Shown here piece after piece: positions 10,239 to 21,879 of a stretch of 40,018 nt of DNA. The notes under the pieces were generated by a model that made no database searches, was not told where the DNA came from, and saw only the letters and a list, made by a program, of their open reading frames with translations. The position numbers and the translations under genes are program-made. Each line of letters starts with the position of its first letter. Positions within the stretch are counted from its first letter, which is position 1. The stretch comes from Gonium pectorale. Taxonomy: Eukaryota; Chlorophyta; Chlorophyceae; Chlamydomonadales; Volvocaceae. Where the stretch lies: positions 2,164,491-2,204,508 of the forward strand of contig LSYV01000006.1 of assembly GCA_001584585.1 (NCBI GenBank), read 5' to 3'.

Positions 10239-12841
10239 TCAGGCTACTGCTGCTGTCTCCCTGATGCCTGCCCCCACTGCCACGCCCGCTCCGCTTGCGG
10301 GGGCAGCTCGTACGGCGGCGGCAGCGGCCGCTGATGCGGCGGTACGTCCCCAACCTGACGGCCCCCCAGCAGCGCCTGCCCCTGCCCCGGCCATCGCCCC
10401 TGCTGCTCCCAGTGCTGGTGCCATTGCGCATGCTCGGGCAGTTGCTGCGCCTCCCAGGCCCGTCGCTCCTCCACGTGCCCCGGCCATCCTTGCCCCTGCC
10501 ACGGCGCCAGGTGCGGCTGCTGCTGCCCCGATAGCTCCTGCCGCCGCCGCTGCTGCTGCTGCTGTGCCTGCCAACCCCACTGGTTGCCCTCTCCAGCCCA
10601 TGCCCGCCTCCCAGCGCTGCTGCTGCCGTCGGGCCTCACGCCTTCCCCGCGCCTCCATCTCTTCCTCCCGAAGCCTCTGTCGTCGCCTCTCCTCCGCCAT
10701 CCTCCTGTCCTCCTGCTCACGCTCCTTCGCCAGTTTCCGCAACCTCTCCACCTCCCTGGCCTGAACCCGCAGATAGGCAGGCTCCATCTGCCGGGCCAGC
10801 CAGTGCTCCACTTCGTCCGGGACCTTTGGCGCGAAGCCAACCTGTGCGAGCCTGTCCCAGTCAACCGGGCAGCCCAGTTCCACCAGGAGCCGCGGCAGGG
10901 CCAGCGGCAGGGGGTTCCGGAGCCTGAGGCAGGCGAGGAAGGTATCGCTAGGGGGCCCCAGGGGCAGCCCAGCCGCCCCAGGCAGCGCAGTGTCGCCAGG
11001 TCGCCGTTGCCAAACGCCGTCACGTAGGGTTTGCCCTGTCCGGACGGGCAGATGGGGGAACGAATGGGGGTGTGTTGCGGGTAGGCTGGAAGGCGAGCGA
11101 GACCGGAAGGGAAAACGCGCGGCGCGCGGTGTTGTGGGCACGTGTGAGGGTGGGCTGCCCTGCCCTGCACGCTTAGACAGGAGAGGATGACGGTAGGATA
11201 GTAGGTGCATAACGCACCCTCATCAGCAATCCCACGCGAATTCGGAACGCACGCTTCCGAAACCCGCCACCAGCTCACCGGCGCGGCGATGCCATGGGCT
11301 GCGACCCACTCCAGTGCCTCCTCGCAGCCGCCCTCGGCCGCCGCTGCGTAGGCTCGCTCGCTGCCCCGGCAGCCGTGCTGCCACAGCCGCTCCATCAGCT
11401 CCACGCTGCCTGCCCTGGCCGCCGCGTCCAGCAGCCAGCGGCTGCCCGCCGCCGCATCGCCCCCCGCGCAAAGCACTGCGTCGACCGCCCAGGCCACGAT
11501 GTGCGTGTGTCCCCGCTCCGCCGCGACGGCGGCGACGTATGTGGGACTGGCGGGCCAGCCGCGGGCCGCCAGCACCTTGATGGCCCCCAGCCGGCCCAGC
11601 ACCGCCGCGTGCCACACCGCACGCTGACCCTGCTCCTGCGCCGCCTGGCCCTCGTCTATCAGGTAGGCCAGCGCGGCGGCGTTGCCTGTTCTGGCAGCCT
11701 CCTCCGCAGCCAGATGGTCGACGGTGTAAGCCCGTTGTCGCAGCCACGCCAGTCGCGCGACGGCGTCGGGCCCAATGGCGGCGGCCGCGGCGACGTCGGG
11801 TCCCTTGTGCGTCCGGGCCTCGTGCAGTTCTTCCAGCCACTCGAGCTTCTCCCGCCAGTCGGGCGTAAGGCTGCGGGCGGCCGCCGGCAACAGCTTGTCG
11901 GGCAGGCCGTACATGTGGTACACGATGATCTGTAAGGCATGCGCGGTCTCTCGCTCATGGCGCAGCAGCTGCATCAGCGGCCCCACGTCCTCCTGCTCCC
12001 CTTCCTGTTCCCAGTCGTCGTCGCTGAAAGAGTAGACGCGTGTGGGCGCCTGCGGCTGCCGCTCTCGCCGCCGCACCTGGGCGGCCGCGGCCGCGGCGGC
12101 GGCGGTGGCCGCCTGATGCTGCTCGTCCCACGCCATACGCCACTTGTCGTACATGAGCTGCAGAGTGGGAAGATCCAGGCCCTCCGCTGCGGCCTCGAGT
12201 AGCCGCTCATACTCCGCTTGGTCAAAGGCTGCGCGGCAGTCCTCGAGCCGCAGGGGCCCATCGGAATGGCGGAGCAGGAGCCAGTCCATGAGGCCCCGGT
12301 GACCGCCCGTCGCTGCCGCACGGACGATGCAGGGCTTCCACTGAAGGCCGTTTTCGAGCAGGCCCTCGAGCGCGGACTGTTGGCCGGCCTTTGCCGCGGC
12401 CATCGCGCCCGACATGGCGGTCTTGCCCCGCACGCGCTTCAACAGCCACTCGCACATGTCGCGCCTCCCCGCCCGTGCCGCGGCCTCCAGCATGGGGACC
12501 TCCTCCTGGGCCGACAGCGCGATGCCGATACGGTCCAGCGCGAGCTCCAGGTTGGGAATTGACCCCGTGGACGCCGTGAGGCTCAAAAGTTTTATCCGCT
12601 GCATCAGTGAAAGGGTTTGCATTGCCCCCGGAGATCCCCAGTGCAACGCAAAGTCGCCGGGCTGCCAGAGTCGCCCGGTCCGGTTCCTCGGCAAGCGGCG
12701 GAGCTGCGCTGCGGTAGCCTTGTCAACGAGGCTGAGCCCACAAGCGACATCGTTCGTGCCGAGAAAGCCCACGATGCGCTCAACGATACCGGGCAGCCAT
12801 ATGCAGCATCCCTCACTGCTGGTCTCCTTCACTCCGCGCAT
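10239..12841 (-). CDS. F-box / ankyrin-like repeat protein with apparent frameshift
   Basis: Exon 1 (12841-11279, 521 codons, phase-0 donor CCG|GTGAGC) begins with an F-box-like segment near residues 14-48 (LPGIVERIVGFL), followed by ankyrin-like helical repeats such as AAARAGRRDMCEWLLKRV and DAAARAGSVELMERLWQHGC, an Ala run and an acidic linker. Exon 2 starts at 11035 (acceptor GGACAG) and continues with GNGDLATLRCLGRLGCPWG. The reading frame then has to change near 10951-10955, a C5 run on the minus strand where six Cs would keep the frame. The next repeat (LLVELGCPVDWD) and a charged coiled coil (EVERLRKLAKEREQED) lie in the new frame, which ends at 10239. The unshifted frame ends at 10244 with a Gln-rich tail. 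F-box plus ankyrin proteins usually recruit substrates to SCF ubiquitin ligases; this role is inferred. The shift may be a real lesion or a homopolymer sequencing error. Confidence 0.75.
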
Positions 12842-13113
12842 CTACGCTATGCCCAATATCTAGTACAACAGGATTATCATGTGCAGCGTAACATGTCGGT
12901 ATGAACGGAGCAGAGCGCTGTGACTGGTACAAACTGACAGAACTTAGGTATATTGAAGAAACTAAGATATGCAACCGCGTCTAGGGTGCGCGTCTAGGTC
13001 TTTACGGGTAGGTATGGTAGGTATGGTTACAAGCTTCGTACGGATCCGAGGCAGAAGGCTCATGGATCGCGAGCTACAAGCCAAAACAAAGAAAAGCCAG
13101 CTAAATAAACGTT
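12842..13113. other. Intergenic, 5' flank of F-box/ankyrin gene
   Basis: AT content is higher here than elsewhere. A GGTAGGTATGGTAGGTATGG direct repeat lies near 13008-13026. No gene is seen. Confidence 0.4.
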
Positions 13114-13407
13114 TTAGCACGACTGCTTCAGATGTTGTGTCCAGTCGTTGCCACTCTGCGACTTCTCATACCGAACAACACCAGGAGAGACTTCTCCCCT
13201 GGACAACACGCTAGCAAGCAGCGCTTGATGTTCCGTGCCCATGATCTTCGCCATGTTGGTGTCACGGGGGATACCCACCTCCCACAAACGCTCACGCAGA
13301 TCATCATAAGCGGGGCACTCCAGCAAAACGTGTTTTTTGTCCTCCACGCTTCCCATGTCTTTACTCACCTGAACGGTGACGTACGGTACTTCCCTCGTAC
13401 AGCCCAC
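13114..13407 (-). mobile_element. Non-LTR retrotransposon remnant (C-terminal end of the reverse-transcriptase ORF)
   Basis: The 97-residue frame carries EDKKHVLLECPAYDDLRERL. This E-D/x-x-H-x-L-x-x-C-P-x-Y-x-x-x-R pattern is typical of the His/Cys zinc-knuckle region that follows the reverse transcriptase of LINE-type elements. The first Cys pair of the knuckle and the whole RT and endonuclease domains are absent, so this is a 5'-truncated relic. It sits between the F-box/ankyrin gene and duplication copy B. Confidence 0.65.
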
Positions 13408-16244
13408 AATATACAGTAGGACGAAGCAGCCCGCCAGCTGCTCTTGGGGTTCTCAACCTAATCCGCAGGTGCGGCTCCAGGGACCCTGCTCAGATTGCCT
13501 CGGCAGGTGACGAGGGACGCGTGTATGTGCCGGGTCCCATCCAATTGGCCCCATCAGCAGCCTAGCCAAGCGTCCAAAACACAATGGCGGCCTACAACAC
13601 AAGAGAAAAGCGCAACATGGCTCACCGACTTGGCCGACCGGGAGGGCCCTTCTGCTCGTGTACCTCGCTCGCCATGCCTTGTACTCGGCGCCCTGGGCCC
13701 TGCTGGAAACATCACACCCTCGGGTGTGTATGTCCGTAGAGGCTGCCTTCCCCGTTTCTGGTTCTCTTTTTTTGAGAGCAGCCGCCCGCACAGCAGCAAC
13801 CGTACACGTGTGCTTCTCAGGGCCGGAACCCCACCGGTTAGCCGCGCGCCCGCAGCTCAGTCCAGACGCCCCGGGCTGGGTTCTAGGGCTTCCGATCTGA
13901 TGGCCGCCGGGCAGCGCGACGGAGGGCGTGCTTCCGGTCTGCGGCAGGAGCAGCTGAACTCTGATGTCACCTCAGCTGGCCGCACCATTCGGCCGCGGGC
14001 CTGCTCGCAACGCGCGCACCCTTTAGGTTACTCTTCTATCATTCCAGGTCTGTACACGGCCGGCTGGGCGGGCTGGGCGCACGAACCACGAAGGTCTGGT
14101 AACCGCTGAGCGTCGTCGGACCGGTGGCCATGACGACAACACCACCGCAGCTCAACCTTGAAACCTTGCAGTAGACCAGGTGAAGTCCGACAAAACGGGT
14201 AAGATGGTAAGCCGGTCTTTGGGGGCCGGGACGAACGTCACATGTCTTGCTCTGTACCCGCCCGCCCTATTGGAAACGTCGCGCCTTCGGGCGTGTATGA
14301 CCGTAGAGGCGGGCTCCCTGTTTCTCTGCAGATTTCTCTTTTTACCGCATCCATCGTATCATCCTCCACCGAACGGCGGCTGACGGCAGCTCGGCGGACC
14401 GAGCTGCTGCCTGGCCGGCGGCGGTGGGCCAGTGGCGCGCTGTCAATGCTAACCGGTCGGGTAACGCGGCATTCCCTGGACTAGCCAGCTCCACAGCAGC
14501 AGCACCACCATGCCATTCAGCAAGAAAGACAATGACATGTGGTGCCATGGTAAAGTCACCCATCATTATCGTTGCTGCCGCTGCTCTTCGGTGTTTCCTT
14601 TTTGCTGCTCTTCGGTACGACGGTCGCACTGCTGCCACTCTCCAGGGCGGCCACGCACCATAGTGTGCACTGTTGCAGAAAACGGAAAGTTCAAAGCTAA
14701 GCGAGTTAGCTCTACTGATATACACTTTGGAAGGCGCGACGCTTGCTGCGCATGCTCCAGTCCCCTCTGCGCTGCCCCACAGAGCTCGCCCGCCCGTGCT
14801 CCGGCCCTGCCTGAGCTCGATCAACAGCCGCATTGGCGGAGCATTACGCGTTCCACCGGGTGCACGCGAAATACCGATAGGCCGGTTCCGCGGACACGAG
14901 CTCGACCTGTTGGCTTGATGCAAATTGGGTCGTGCGCTCGCGCCTGTTCTCAGACCGTGCGCCCACGTACGACCGACTCCAGGAGATGCGCCCTGGTAGA
15001 TCCAGATACACTGCCAAAGTGCCAATGGCGCACATACGCCGGTGGCCGCCGGAAACAGGCTGCAAACGCAAAAAAAGGAACAATATGTGAGGCCACAAGC
15101 AGCAAGCCCTCAGAGAAGCACCAGCAATGTATGAAACCGTAGGAGTGGTACGCACGGACCTCACTTTGAGGCAGGCCACGCCACAACGCAGGGCGGCCCG
15201 CAACCCTCAACCAAAGACAGGAGAAGGCGGCCGCGGAGTATCACTTCAGTAGCCATTAGCACTCGCCTCGCCGCACACACGCCACCCAGAATCTGTGCGA
15301 TATGCACAGTCGCCCGCAACCTTGAAAAAAAGAGAACCAGAAACGGAGAGACGCAATTCCGTGCACGCCGGTGCCACAACACGTAACCTCACCGGCAACC
15401 CCCATCGAAAGATGGGGTCAACTATGGAATGTAACTGTAGGAGAGGACGACACGTCACCGAAGTGCGGCTCGAATCTGCATGAAAAAAGAGAGATCTGCA
15501 GAGAAAGAGGGAGCGTGGTCGCCCGGTGTCGCCGCCTGCGGGTGCCGCGAGTGCGGGCCCACGGGTCGAGGATTACAGGCGCTATGCCTGCCCAGCGCGC
15601 CCTCCGGCCTCGCCGTTTCGCACGTAGGGGTACCCAGCCCAGCAGCGGACCATCCAGGTAAGATGAAAAGCACTTGCCGTGAACAAGCATGCTAGCAGCC
15701 ACAGCGAATTCTCCAAGTGCCTATCCCACGGCTATGCGTGCATGTTTGCACGTGTGACGCACGAGTGGGGCGGCTGTGTGCGAAAGGCAGCACTTGCTTA
15801 TTCACACCATGCAGGCGCCAAAGCACCCCTTGAGGTACCACTTTCGTGTGCCGTGCGAAAAGCAAAAGCACCACATATCGACTCGTATACGAAAGCATCA
15901 GTACTATCAGTGTGCCGATGGCGAGCCATGGCCTTATGCACGCAGAGGAAATTGCTAAACAAGGTGTCGATACCAAGCATGGTCGGGCTATCTGTACAAG
16001 CATGTAACAGCCCTACGTCTGCTCATCGACTGTGAGGCAAGCGAAGGGTCAAAAGTATCAGCATCTCGGCAGAGCTGCTACCAGCTCCAGCAACGGCAGC
16101 AGGCACACATGGCCGCCGATGCCCCGTTTCCCAAAACACAAGGACAGAGACATTAATAAACAAGAACTCATCGAGCACTCAGCCAGCCGTAATGCATTTG
16201 GCACCCACTGATGTGCGACACAGACTCGTGTACGATGTACGGCA
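13408..16244. other. Non-coding region between LINE relic and Hint gene B
   Basis: No gene is recognised. The left part (to about 15440) is the diverged partner of 1260-2990 and is filled with repeat fragments. The right part (15510-16244) is almost identical to 3050-3786 and is probably the 3' UTR and flank of Hint gene B. Confidence 0.5.
13690..15520. repeat. Family of short dispersed motifs in both orientations
   Basis: A motif near GGAAAC(A/G)TC(A/G)C followed by GTGTATG(T/A)CCGTAGAGGC occurs at 13700-13742 (+), 14270-14312 (+) and, inverted, at about 1608-1650. It is followed by T-rich tails: TTTCTGGTTCTCTTTTTTTG at 13753-13772, with an inverted copy near 15320-15345, and CTCCCTGTTTCTCTGCAG at 14312-14329, with an inverted copy near 15495-15512. 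The paired inverted arrangement is what a terminal-inverted-repeat or fold-back element would leave. Confidence 0.55.
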
Positions 16245-19200
16245 TCAGCGCAGTAGCCAACGCTTCCCAAGCAGTGCAAGGACCAGTGCCGGCGCCGACA
16301 GGCCGGCGACGATGAACGCATACCCGGACGGCTGCAGGCCCGTCTCCGCCCAGCGCAGATCCTGCGCCAGCCACTCCAAGGCGGCCGGACCGACTGTGCA
16401 GTACAAGCCGTACACGGGCGTCAGGAAGGCCTCATATATGGTCGGGAGGTGGCGTACCAGCCAGGCGGGGGCGATCGAGTCCAGGAGCCAATCCGAGTGG
16501 GGCGAGGCCACCACGCCGTCAACGATTAGGTCGGCGCCCTGTGCAGGCCGGGTGTGTGAATGAAGGGATTGAGGGAAGCGGAAAACAGGCGTTGGGACGC
16601 AAGAAAGGTAGTGCGCAGGCCCGCGCGCGCACTTTCAACGCTGCCAACATGGGCAGTGGGTTGGTATGGGGCCGTGCAGAGCGGCTGGGGCATGCCCGCT
16701 TCAGGGTCGCGCGAAAAGACGAACACGTCCCCAGGACACGTCGGATGGGTGAGGAGGGTTGGGGGACCGCCCAGCCGAAACAGAACGGGGCGAGCCTGCA
16801 AGGCGCGATGTCACACTCACGCGGACGTAGGGGTTGAAGGCACCGCGCGCTAGGAGCACGTCCACTGACGCCACAGTCGAGAGCGCGGGCGGTGAGCCGC
16901 TGCCGCCGTCGACCAAAAGGACATCGCCGACTCGCACGGCGCCGGCACGCCTGCAAAGCAGCCATAGGGAACAATCCAAGCGCGGGCCGTGTGTGGGCAT
17001 TTGACCGGCATGGCCTTCCACGCGTCAACGGCCCAACAGACCACGCACAGGAACCCGCACAGATGTACACCGCAGCAACCATGGAACAAGCCGGCGGCTT
17101 GTGTGACAGGTACTGACGCGGCGTGATCTGAGGACTAGATGGCTAGAAATGCCCTGCCGAGCACCGACCTGTCGTGGATGACGGCGGCTCCCTCGGCCAG
17201 GTGCTCCGCCGTACAGCGGTCGACGCACACCGGGACGAAGTGCCCGGGCGTCGCCGCCAGGATGCGACCTTCGGCCGTGGCGAGGTGCACATACGGCCAG
17301 GAGCCGCCCGCCTCACGGTGGCCGAACAGGTACACGGGCTTGTATGACACAGCGCCCGTGCGGCGGTCGTACGAGCGCACACGGTCGCCGTACTGCAGCT
17401 CCTCCATCCGCACGGTGCCCCTGCCGTACACCTGTACGGTGGCGTCCCCCGGGAAGCAGAACACCTGCTCACAGCCGCACATCGCAGTCCGCGTGTAGCC
17501 GTCCTTGCACCTGTCGCAGCAAAACCTGCCGCCGCTCCACTGCGCGCAGTTCTCCCAGCCGGCGATCTGGTCGTAGATCATGCTTCCCCTGTCCACAATC
17601 GTCGTTGCCGCTCTGATGGCGGAGGGTATCGCTCGGATTAAGAGGGGCAGGAACAGCGAGCGGCGCCGAGAGGGAGCGCTGCTGTTGGCACCGTCTTCGG
17701 CGGGCGCGTCCACAAATGTGTCGGCTGCGAGGGAGTCCTGGTGGTAATACGCATCGCAACTACCGCGGCCCACGTCGCACAGAACGAGGTACGTCATAGC
17801 CTGGTCGATTTGGACGAGCGCCGAGATGCCCTCCGAGGCATCGCCGTTGCTGCACCCGTACTCCTCCCACACCGTCACAGTGCTGACTTTGCTGCCGCCG
17901 CTGAAGGCGTTGGCCATGGGGCTGGAGACGAGGAAGGTGCTGAGGCCGTAGCGCAGCAGGTTGCAGGCCTCCTGCACGGTCGAGATGCCGACGGTTCCGT
18001 AGTACGTGAGCCGGTCCAGCGAGTCGATGGCGGCCTCCTGCAGCCGCCGGCGGCCGCCCGCTGCTGTGGCGTTGCTGCTGGCGAGCTCGGTGAGGTTGGT
18101 GCGCTGACTGGCGGGCAGGACGGTGAGGGAGCTCACGTCGAGCATGGCGCCGCCGGTGATGGCGGGCAGGTTGTCTCGGGTGACCATCATCTGGTAGTTG
18201 GAGTTGAAGTTGGTGACCTGTACGGAATACGGGAGTACGGGAGTAGGGGTTCGGAGGACAGGACACATTACAGTGCGTTCCGAGCGCAGCGGGCGCGAGA
18301 TAGCGGGTGTTTCGTGCGAGTATACGCATATCAGGTTTGAAATCCTTTCCGGAGGTTCCAGACCCGTGTACGGTATTGCATCGACTCCCGGGAAGCCCGC
18401 TGCCACACTGGGAGCTGACGGATGCAGCACAACGCACACATTTGGGATGCGGGCGCAGGCGCAGGCGGCATGTATGCGACGTGCAAGGTGCAGCCACCTG
18501 CCTTGGTCTCTTGGCTCAGCTTGACGATGCCGTAGGTGATACCCGTCAGCGCCCCAATCAGTACGATGACCACCACAAAGAGTCCGATCGTGATATACCT
18601 GGCATGTCATGACGTTGGGGTCCAGGAGGAAGGGCGGAGGGACGGCGGAGGGAGGCGTGCCCGTCGGACATGCAGAAGCAAGGCGGCAGCCATGCACAAA
18701 GCGTTCGCTCGCCACCGATACACGTGCATGTTGGAAAGGAAAACGCATACGACGAGCGTAAGCGCGAACGTGATGGCGTGGTTGTAGGACCAAGCTCTAG
18801 AGGCAGTCGAAGCGGTGATGTCCCTGCATGTTAGTGCGGCGGCGACCACCACCGTAGCCCCCGATGCGGCCCAGAATTCTCTCTGGGGTGACCCTATGCA
18901 ATGTCGTGCTGGGATACGCGTGCGTGTGCACCAGCTGGCCGATGCTCCGCAGCCGCTTCGTCGGTCCTCACATCCCTCCTGCGCGTCATTGCCCCACATA
19001 AGGAAGTCCACGGCCGGCACCTGGCACATGGCTAATGTCGTTCATGTCCGCCGGGAAGGTTGTACGCCCATGCGCGACCCGGCCCGCCACCAACCGAGTG
19101 CCGAGGCCCCCCGCCCTCCGTTCGTTTGTTTGCAGCGTACCGATAGAGCTTTAGCAGCGCCTGGTCCCGAGCCATCTCATCCATCACCGCCATGACTTCG

Positions 19201-20254
19201 GCCGCGTCGACAACACCTGTGCCGCAAGTCACGAGCACGCACATTCTTTGTGAAGGGGAGCACTGGCACGAGGCAGGAAGGGGAGCGCAGGAACGACACA
19301 GGGCGCGCGGACGCTCACGCACCGTCATTGTTGGCGTCGAGCTTCTCCAGCCTCTCGAACAGCCGCCGGCTCATCGTCCTTGACAGGCCTTCGGACGAGA
19401 GAGCCGGGCGGCGGCAGGGGTAAGTTCGAGGGGCATGCGGGGCCGGATCGCTCCCCGCTGTGGGAGTCGCGCCTAACCCAGTCAGGCGCGTCCACTTCGC
19501 TTTGAAGCGCCGTCGAAAGCGGCCTTAGCCAACCCCACACCTTAGCCCAACCGCGTGCGTCCATGGGACATGGGACGCACACGGAGCAAGGGAGCCCCCG
19601 TCTGCAACGTGCTATGTATAGCGAACGTGCTAGGCAGTAAGCATGGTCTGTAACGGGATCTGGCCGCCCGTATGTGCGGCGCCACCAAACTCCCCACCCC
19701 GCTCTGGCTGGCAAGCAACGCCGTCCATCCACAGCGTTTCAGGCGGGCTAGGTCTTTTTCATGCTGGTAGGGTAGAAGGGCGTCAATTGCGGGACCGGGG
19801 TGGGCGCACTCTCTGGGACTGAAGGTGCCGAGATGGCGACAAGGGGCAACTCGGCAGCCAGCTCGTGGCCAGTGCATGTCGTGCCCAGTTATATGTGCAT
19901 GGAATAAAAACCATTTGTTGGAGTGAAGAGGGCTCCAGAGCAAGGAACTCAACAGGGATCGCAGACCTATGTTTGCGTAGCTTTACTCAATGCATGAGCC
20001 TGAAGTCCCAAAGGAAATACTTTCTTTGGGTCTGTATGAATATCATCGCAGAGGCCTAAATGCGCTGAGCTCCGTTCCCCTTCTACCTCCATCGAACCCC
20101 AAAGGCACCTACCTATGCCGGCGCGCTTCTCGCCTATCCTGACGGTCAACGACGAGGAATCCTTAAGGCCCGGCGAAGCCTGTGCCTCCTCGGCCCGCCC
20201 TGCGCTGACCGCGCTGGCCCCGCCATCTGACGCGACAGCGACAGCTTGTGCCAT
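16245..20254 (-). CDS. Hint gene B: paralogue of gene A
   Basis: Seven exons equivalent to gene A join in phase: 20254-20113, 19388-19323, 19216-19141, 18598-about 18481, 18217-17169, 16950-16821 and 16538-16245, giving about 624 residues. It keeps the start MAQA, the intron-split EF-hand loop DANNDGVVDAAE, the LFVVVIVLIGALTGITYGIV signal anchor, the CFPGDATV cleavage site, TPGH, VDGVVAS and the hydrophobic C-terminus. Differences from gene A concentrate just before the Hint domain (for example DQIAGWENC against SEIAGREYC, with all Cys kept) and at PAED against KD. A five-base deletion before exon 4 removes an ATG present in gene A, but it falls in the intron upstream of the shared acceptor TGCCAG and does not harm the frame. 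Introns 1 and 3 differ in length from those of gene A. Autoprocessing is inferred from family knowledge. Confidence 0.82.
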
Positions 20255-21879
20255 TTCCTGCTAAGCAGTAAGCGCGATAGTGGATTAGGTGTGGATGGAA
20301 TGGCACCGCGCCGGGGCTAGATTGCGGAGTACTGCGTTCTTTAAACAGGATTCACCTGAGCGCGCTGACAAGTAACTGTAAGGAACACGCTTCTATTGAA
20401 TGAAAATTGCGGATGACTTCTGGATAATTGTAGGACGAAAGGAGGGGGATGAAATCAACCGCTCAGTGCCTTCAAAAGTACAGGGTACGCCTTACCCAGC
20501 TCACCCCGACACTGGCCTATGTCTAAATGCTCTCGCTCTGCTCTAAGGTTCGCGGGACACCCGGACCGACTGACTAACAGGTTACGTGAGGTTACGCAAT
20601 CGGCCTCCTCACGGCTGTCTGTCCGTATCCTTGTGCCTGTGGCGCCAGGTCTGCGCCGGCATGCATGTGCGCGACGGGTATCGTAACGTGGATATCGCTG
20701 GCTCGCAAGAAAGATGGAGCATTTTAGGCAGTGCGGCAAGGTGGCGTGATCGGAGAAATACCGCCGTATTTACCTGCTGGCCATGGAGCCGTACACCAAA
20801 TTGCCTCTGGAGCATTGTGCGGTCTTTCCAAATGCTTGTCCGACACCGTCCGACGTGGCTCAAAACAGCTGACCAAAGCCCCCAAGTAAGACAACAAGTC
20901 CATCAGCCTGTGCGTCGAGCCACACATAAACGTAACCTGCCCGACGGCACGCGCTTCCCACACACGTAAACCCCGTGGCCCCGCGCATTCGGCTGGCCCT
21001 TAAGGGTACGTGGCAAGGATGCCCACCCCTGACGCAACGCCCTGCACCTGCACTCCGTCTCCGAATGAGTCGTCCTCACCGGAGCGAACGGCGCAGGTAG
21101 CGCCCGCCTTGGACACTGTTGGGCCATGACCAGACCATCAGTACTCAATCCGCGACGAAACAATCGGCCATCGATGCATCCGCCTTAGCCATGCCTGCCC
21201 ATGCCTGCCACCGCGGGAACATCAGGGCCACTCACTGCAGCTGCCTTCGTTGCACTGCGAGATACTCAGTCGCAAGCAAGCGCGTGCAGCAATAATCAAG
21301 TACCCACTGTAGAGCATGCGGGGAGTCTCCAAGGGCAGCCAATCTCCATCTACTCGTGCGAGCCAGTACAGCGCCGGAGCTTGGAGGCCATACCGGTATT
21401 CCGCTACCTAGGCAACTCACTGCATGCGGTCAGCGCGCGTGAGACGCGGCTGTTTGTCCGCACCAACTGAACAGGACAAGCACTACAGCATCAAGTGCGC
21501 CAAACATTGCAATGCATTCATTGCATTTCGCCTTCGGGGTTGCCACCCGCCGGGCAACTCGGGAGCACGCTTTCGTGTCCACGTCCACGCCCATCCCCTG
21601 CCGAGGGCACCGCAAACCTACCTCGTACATCGAGAGCGAAAAAGGTTCCAGGCCCGCAGTTTGTCACATTATTAGGGCGTGCACTCACAAGTCCACAGTA
21701 CTGCTTCCTTACTGCCCTTCTATTTACACCCTTTCTGCCTCGTCCCCCAGGCTCATCAGGAAAGTCCTTCCTCCGCGCGCAGTTCATGCAATCGCATACG
21801 GTACTATGCCACCGCCCCGTCAACGGACAGCCTTCCCATGCAGGCCAGCGTCGCAGGCGGCGAGGGCACTTTTGAACCG
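20255..21879. other. Intergenic: 5' flank of Hint gene B and 3' flank of ASH-domain gene
   Basis: 20255-20870 is the promoter/5' UTR side of Hint gene B and shares conserved blocks with 8028-8690. From 20900 on I see no gene. On the minus strand a TGTAA at 21728-21724, about 150 bases after the stop at 21880, is a good candidate poly(A) signal for the gene to the right. Confidence 0.5.
21724..21728 (-). terminator. TGTAA poly(A) signal candidate for the ASH-domain gene
   Basis: TGTAA is the common polyadenylation signal in volvocalean algae. This one reads on the minus strand about 150 bases downstream of the stop at 21880. Confidence 0.5.

Larger units (their letters stand above)
13680..20870. 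repeat. Segmental duplication, copy B
   Basis: Direct repeat of about 1260-8690. The spacing between equivalent points is about 12.46 kb at the gene 3' ends (3787 and 16245) and about 12.23 kb at the start codons (8024 and 20254), the difference being intron indels. The F-box/ankyrin gene and the LINE relic lie between the copies. Borders are approximate. Confidence 0.85.

Noticed and set aside
9266..10264. 332-codon open frame on the plus strand
   Set aside because: It has no domain, shows low-complexity composition, overlaps the end of the F-box/ankyrin gene on the other strand and has no paralogue support.
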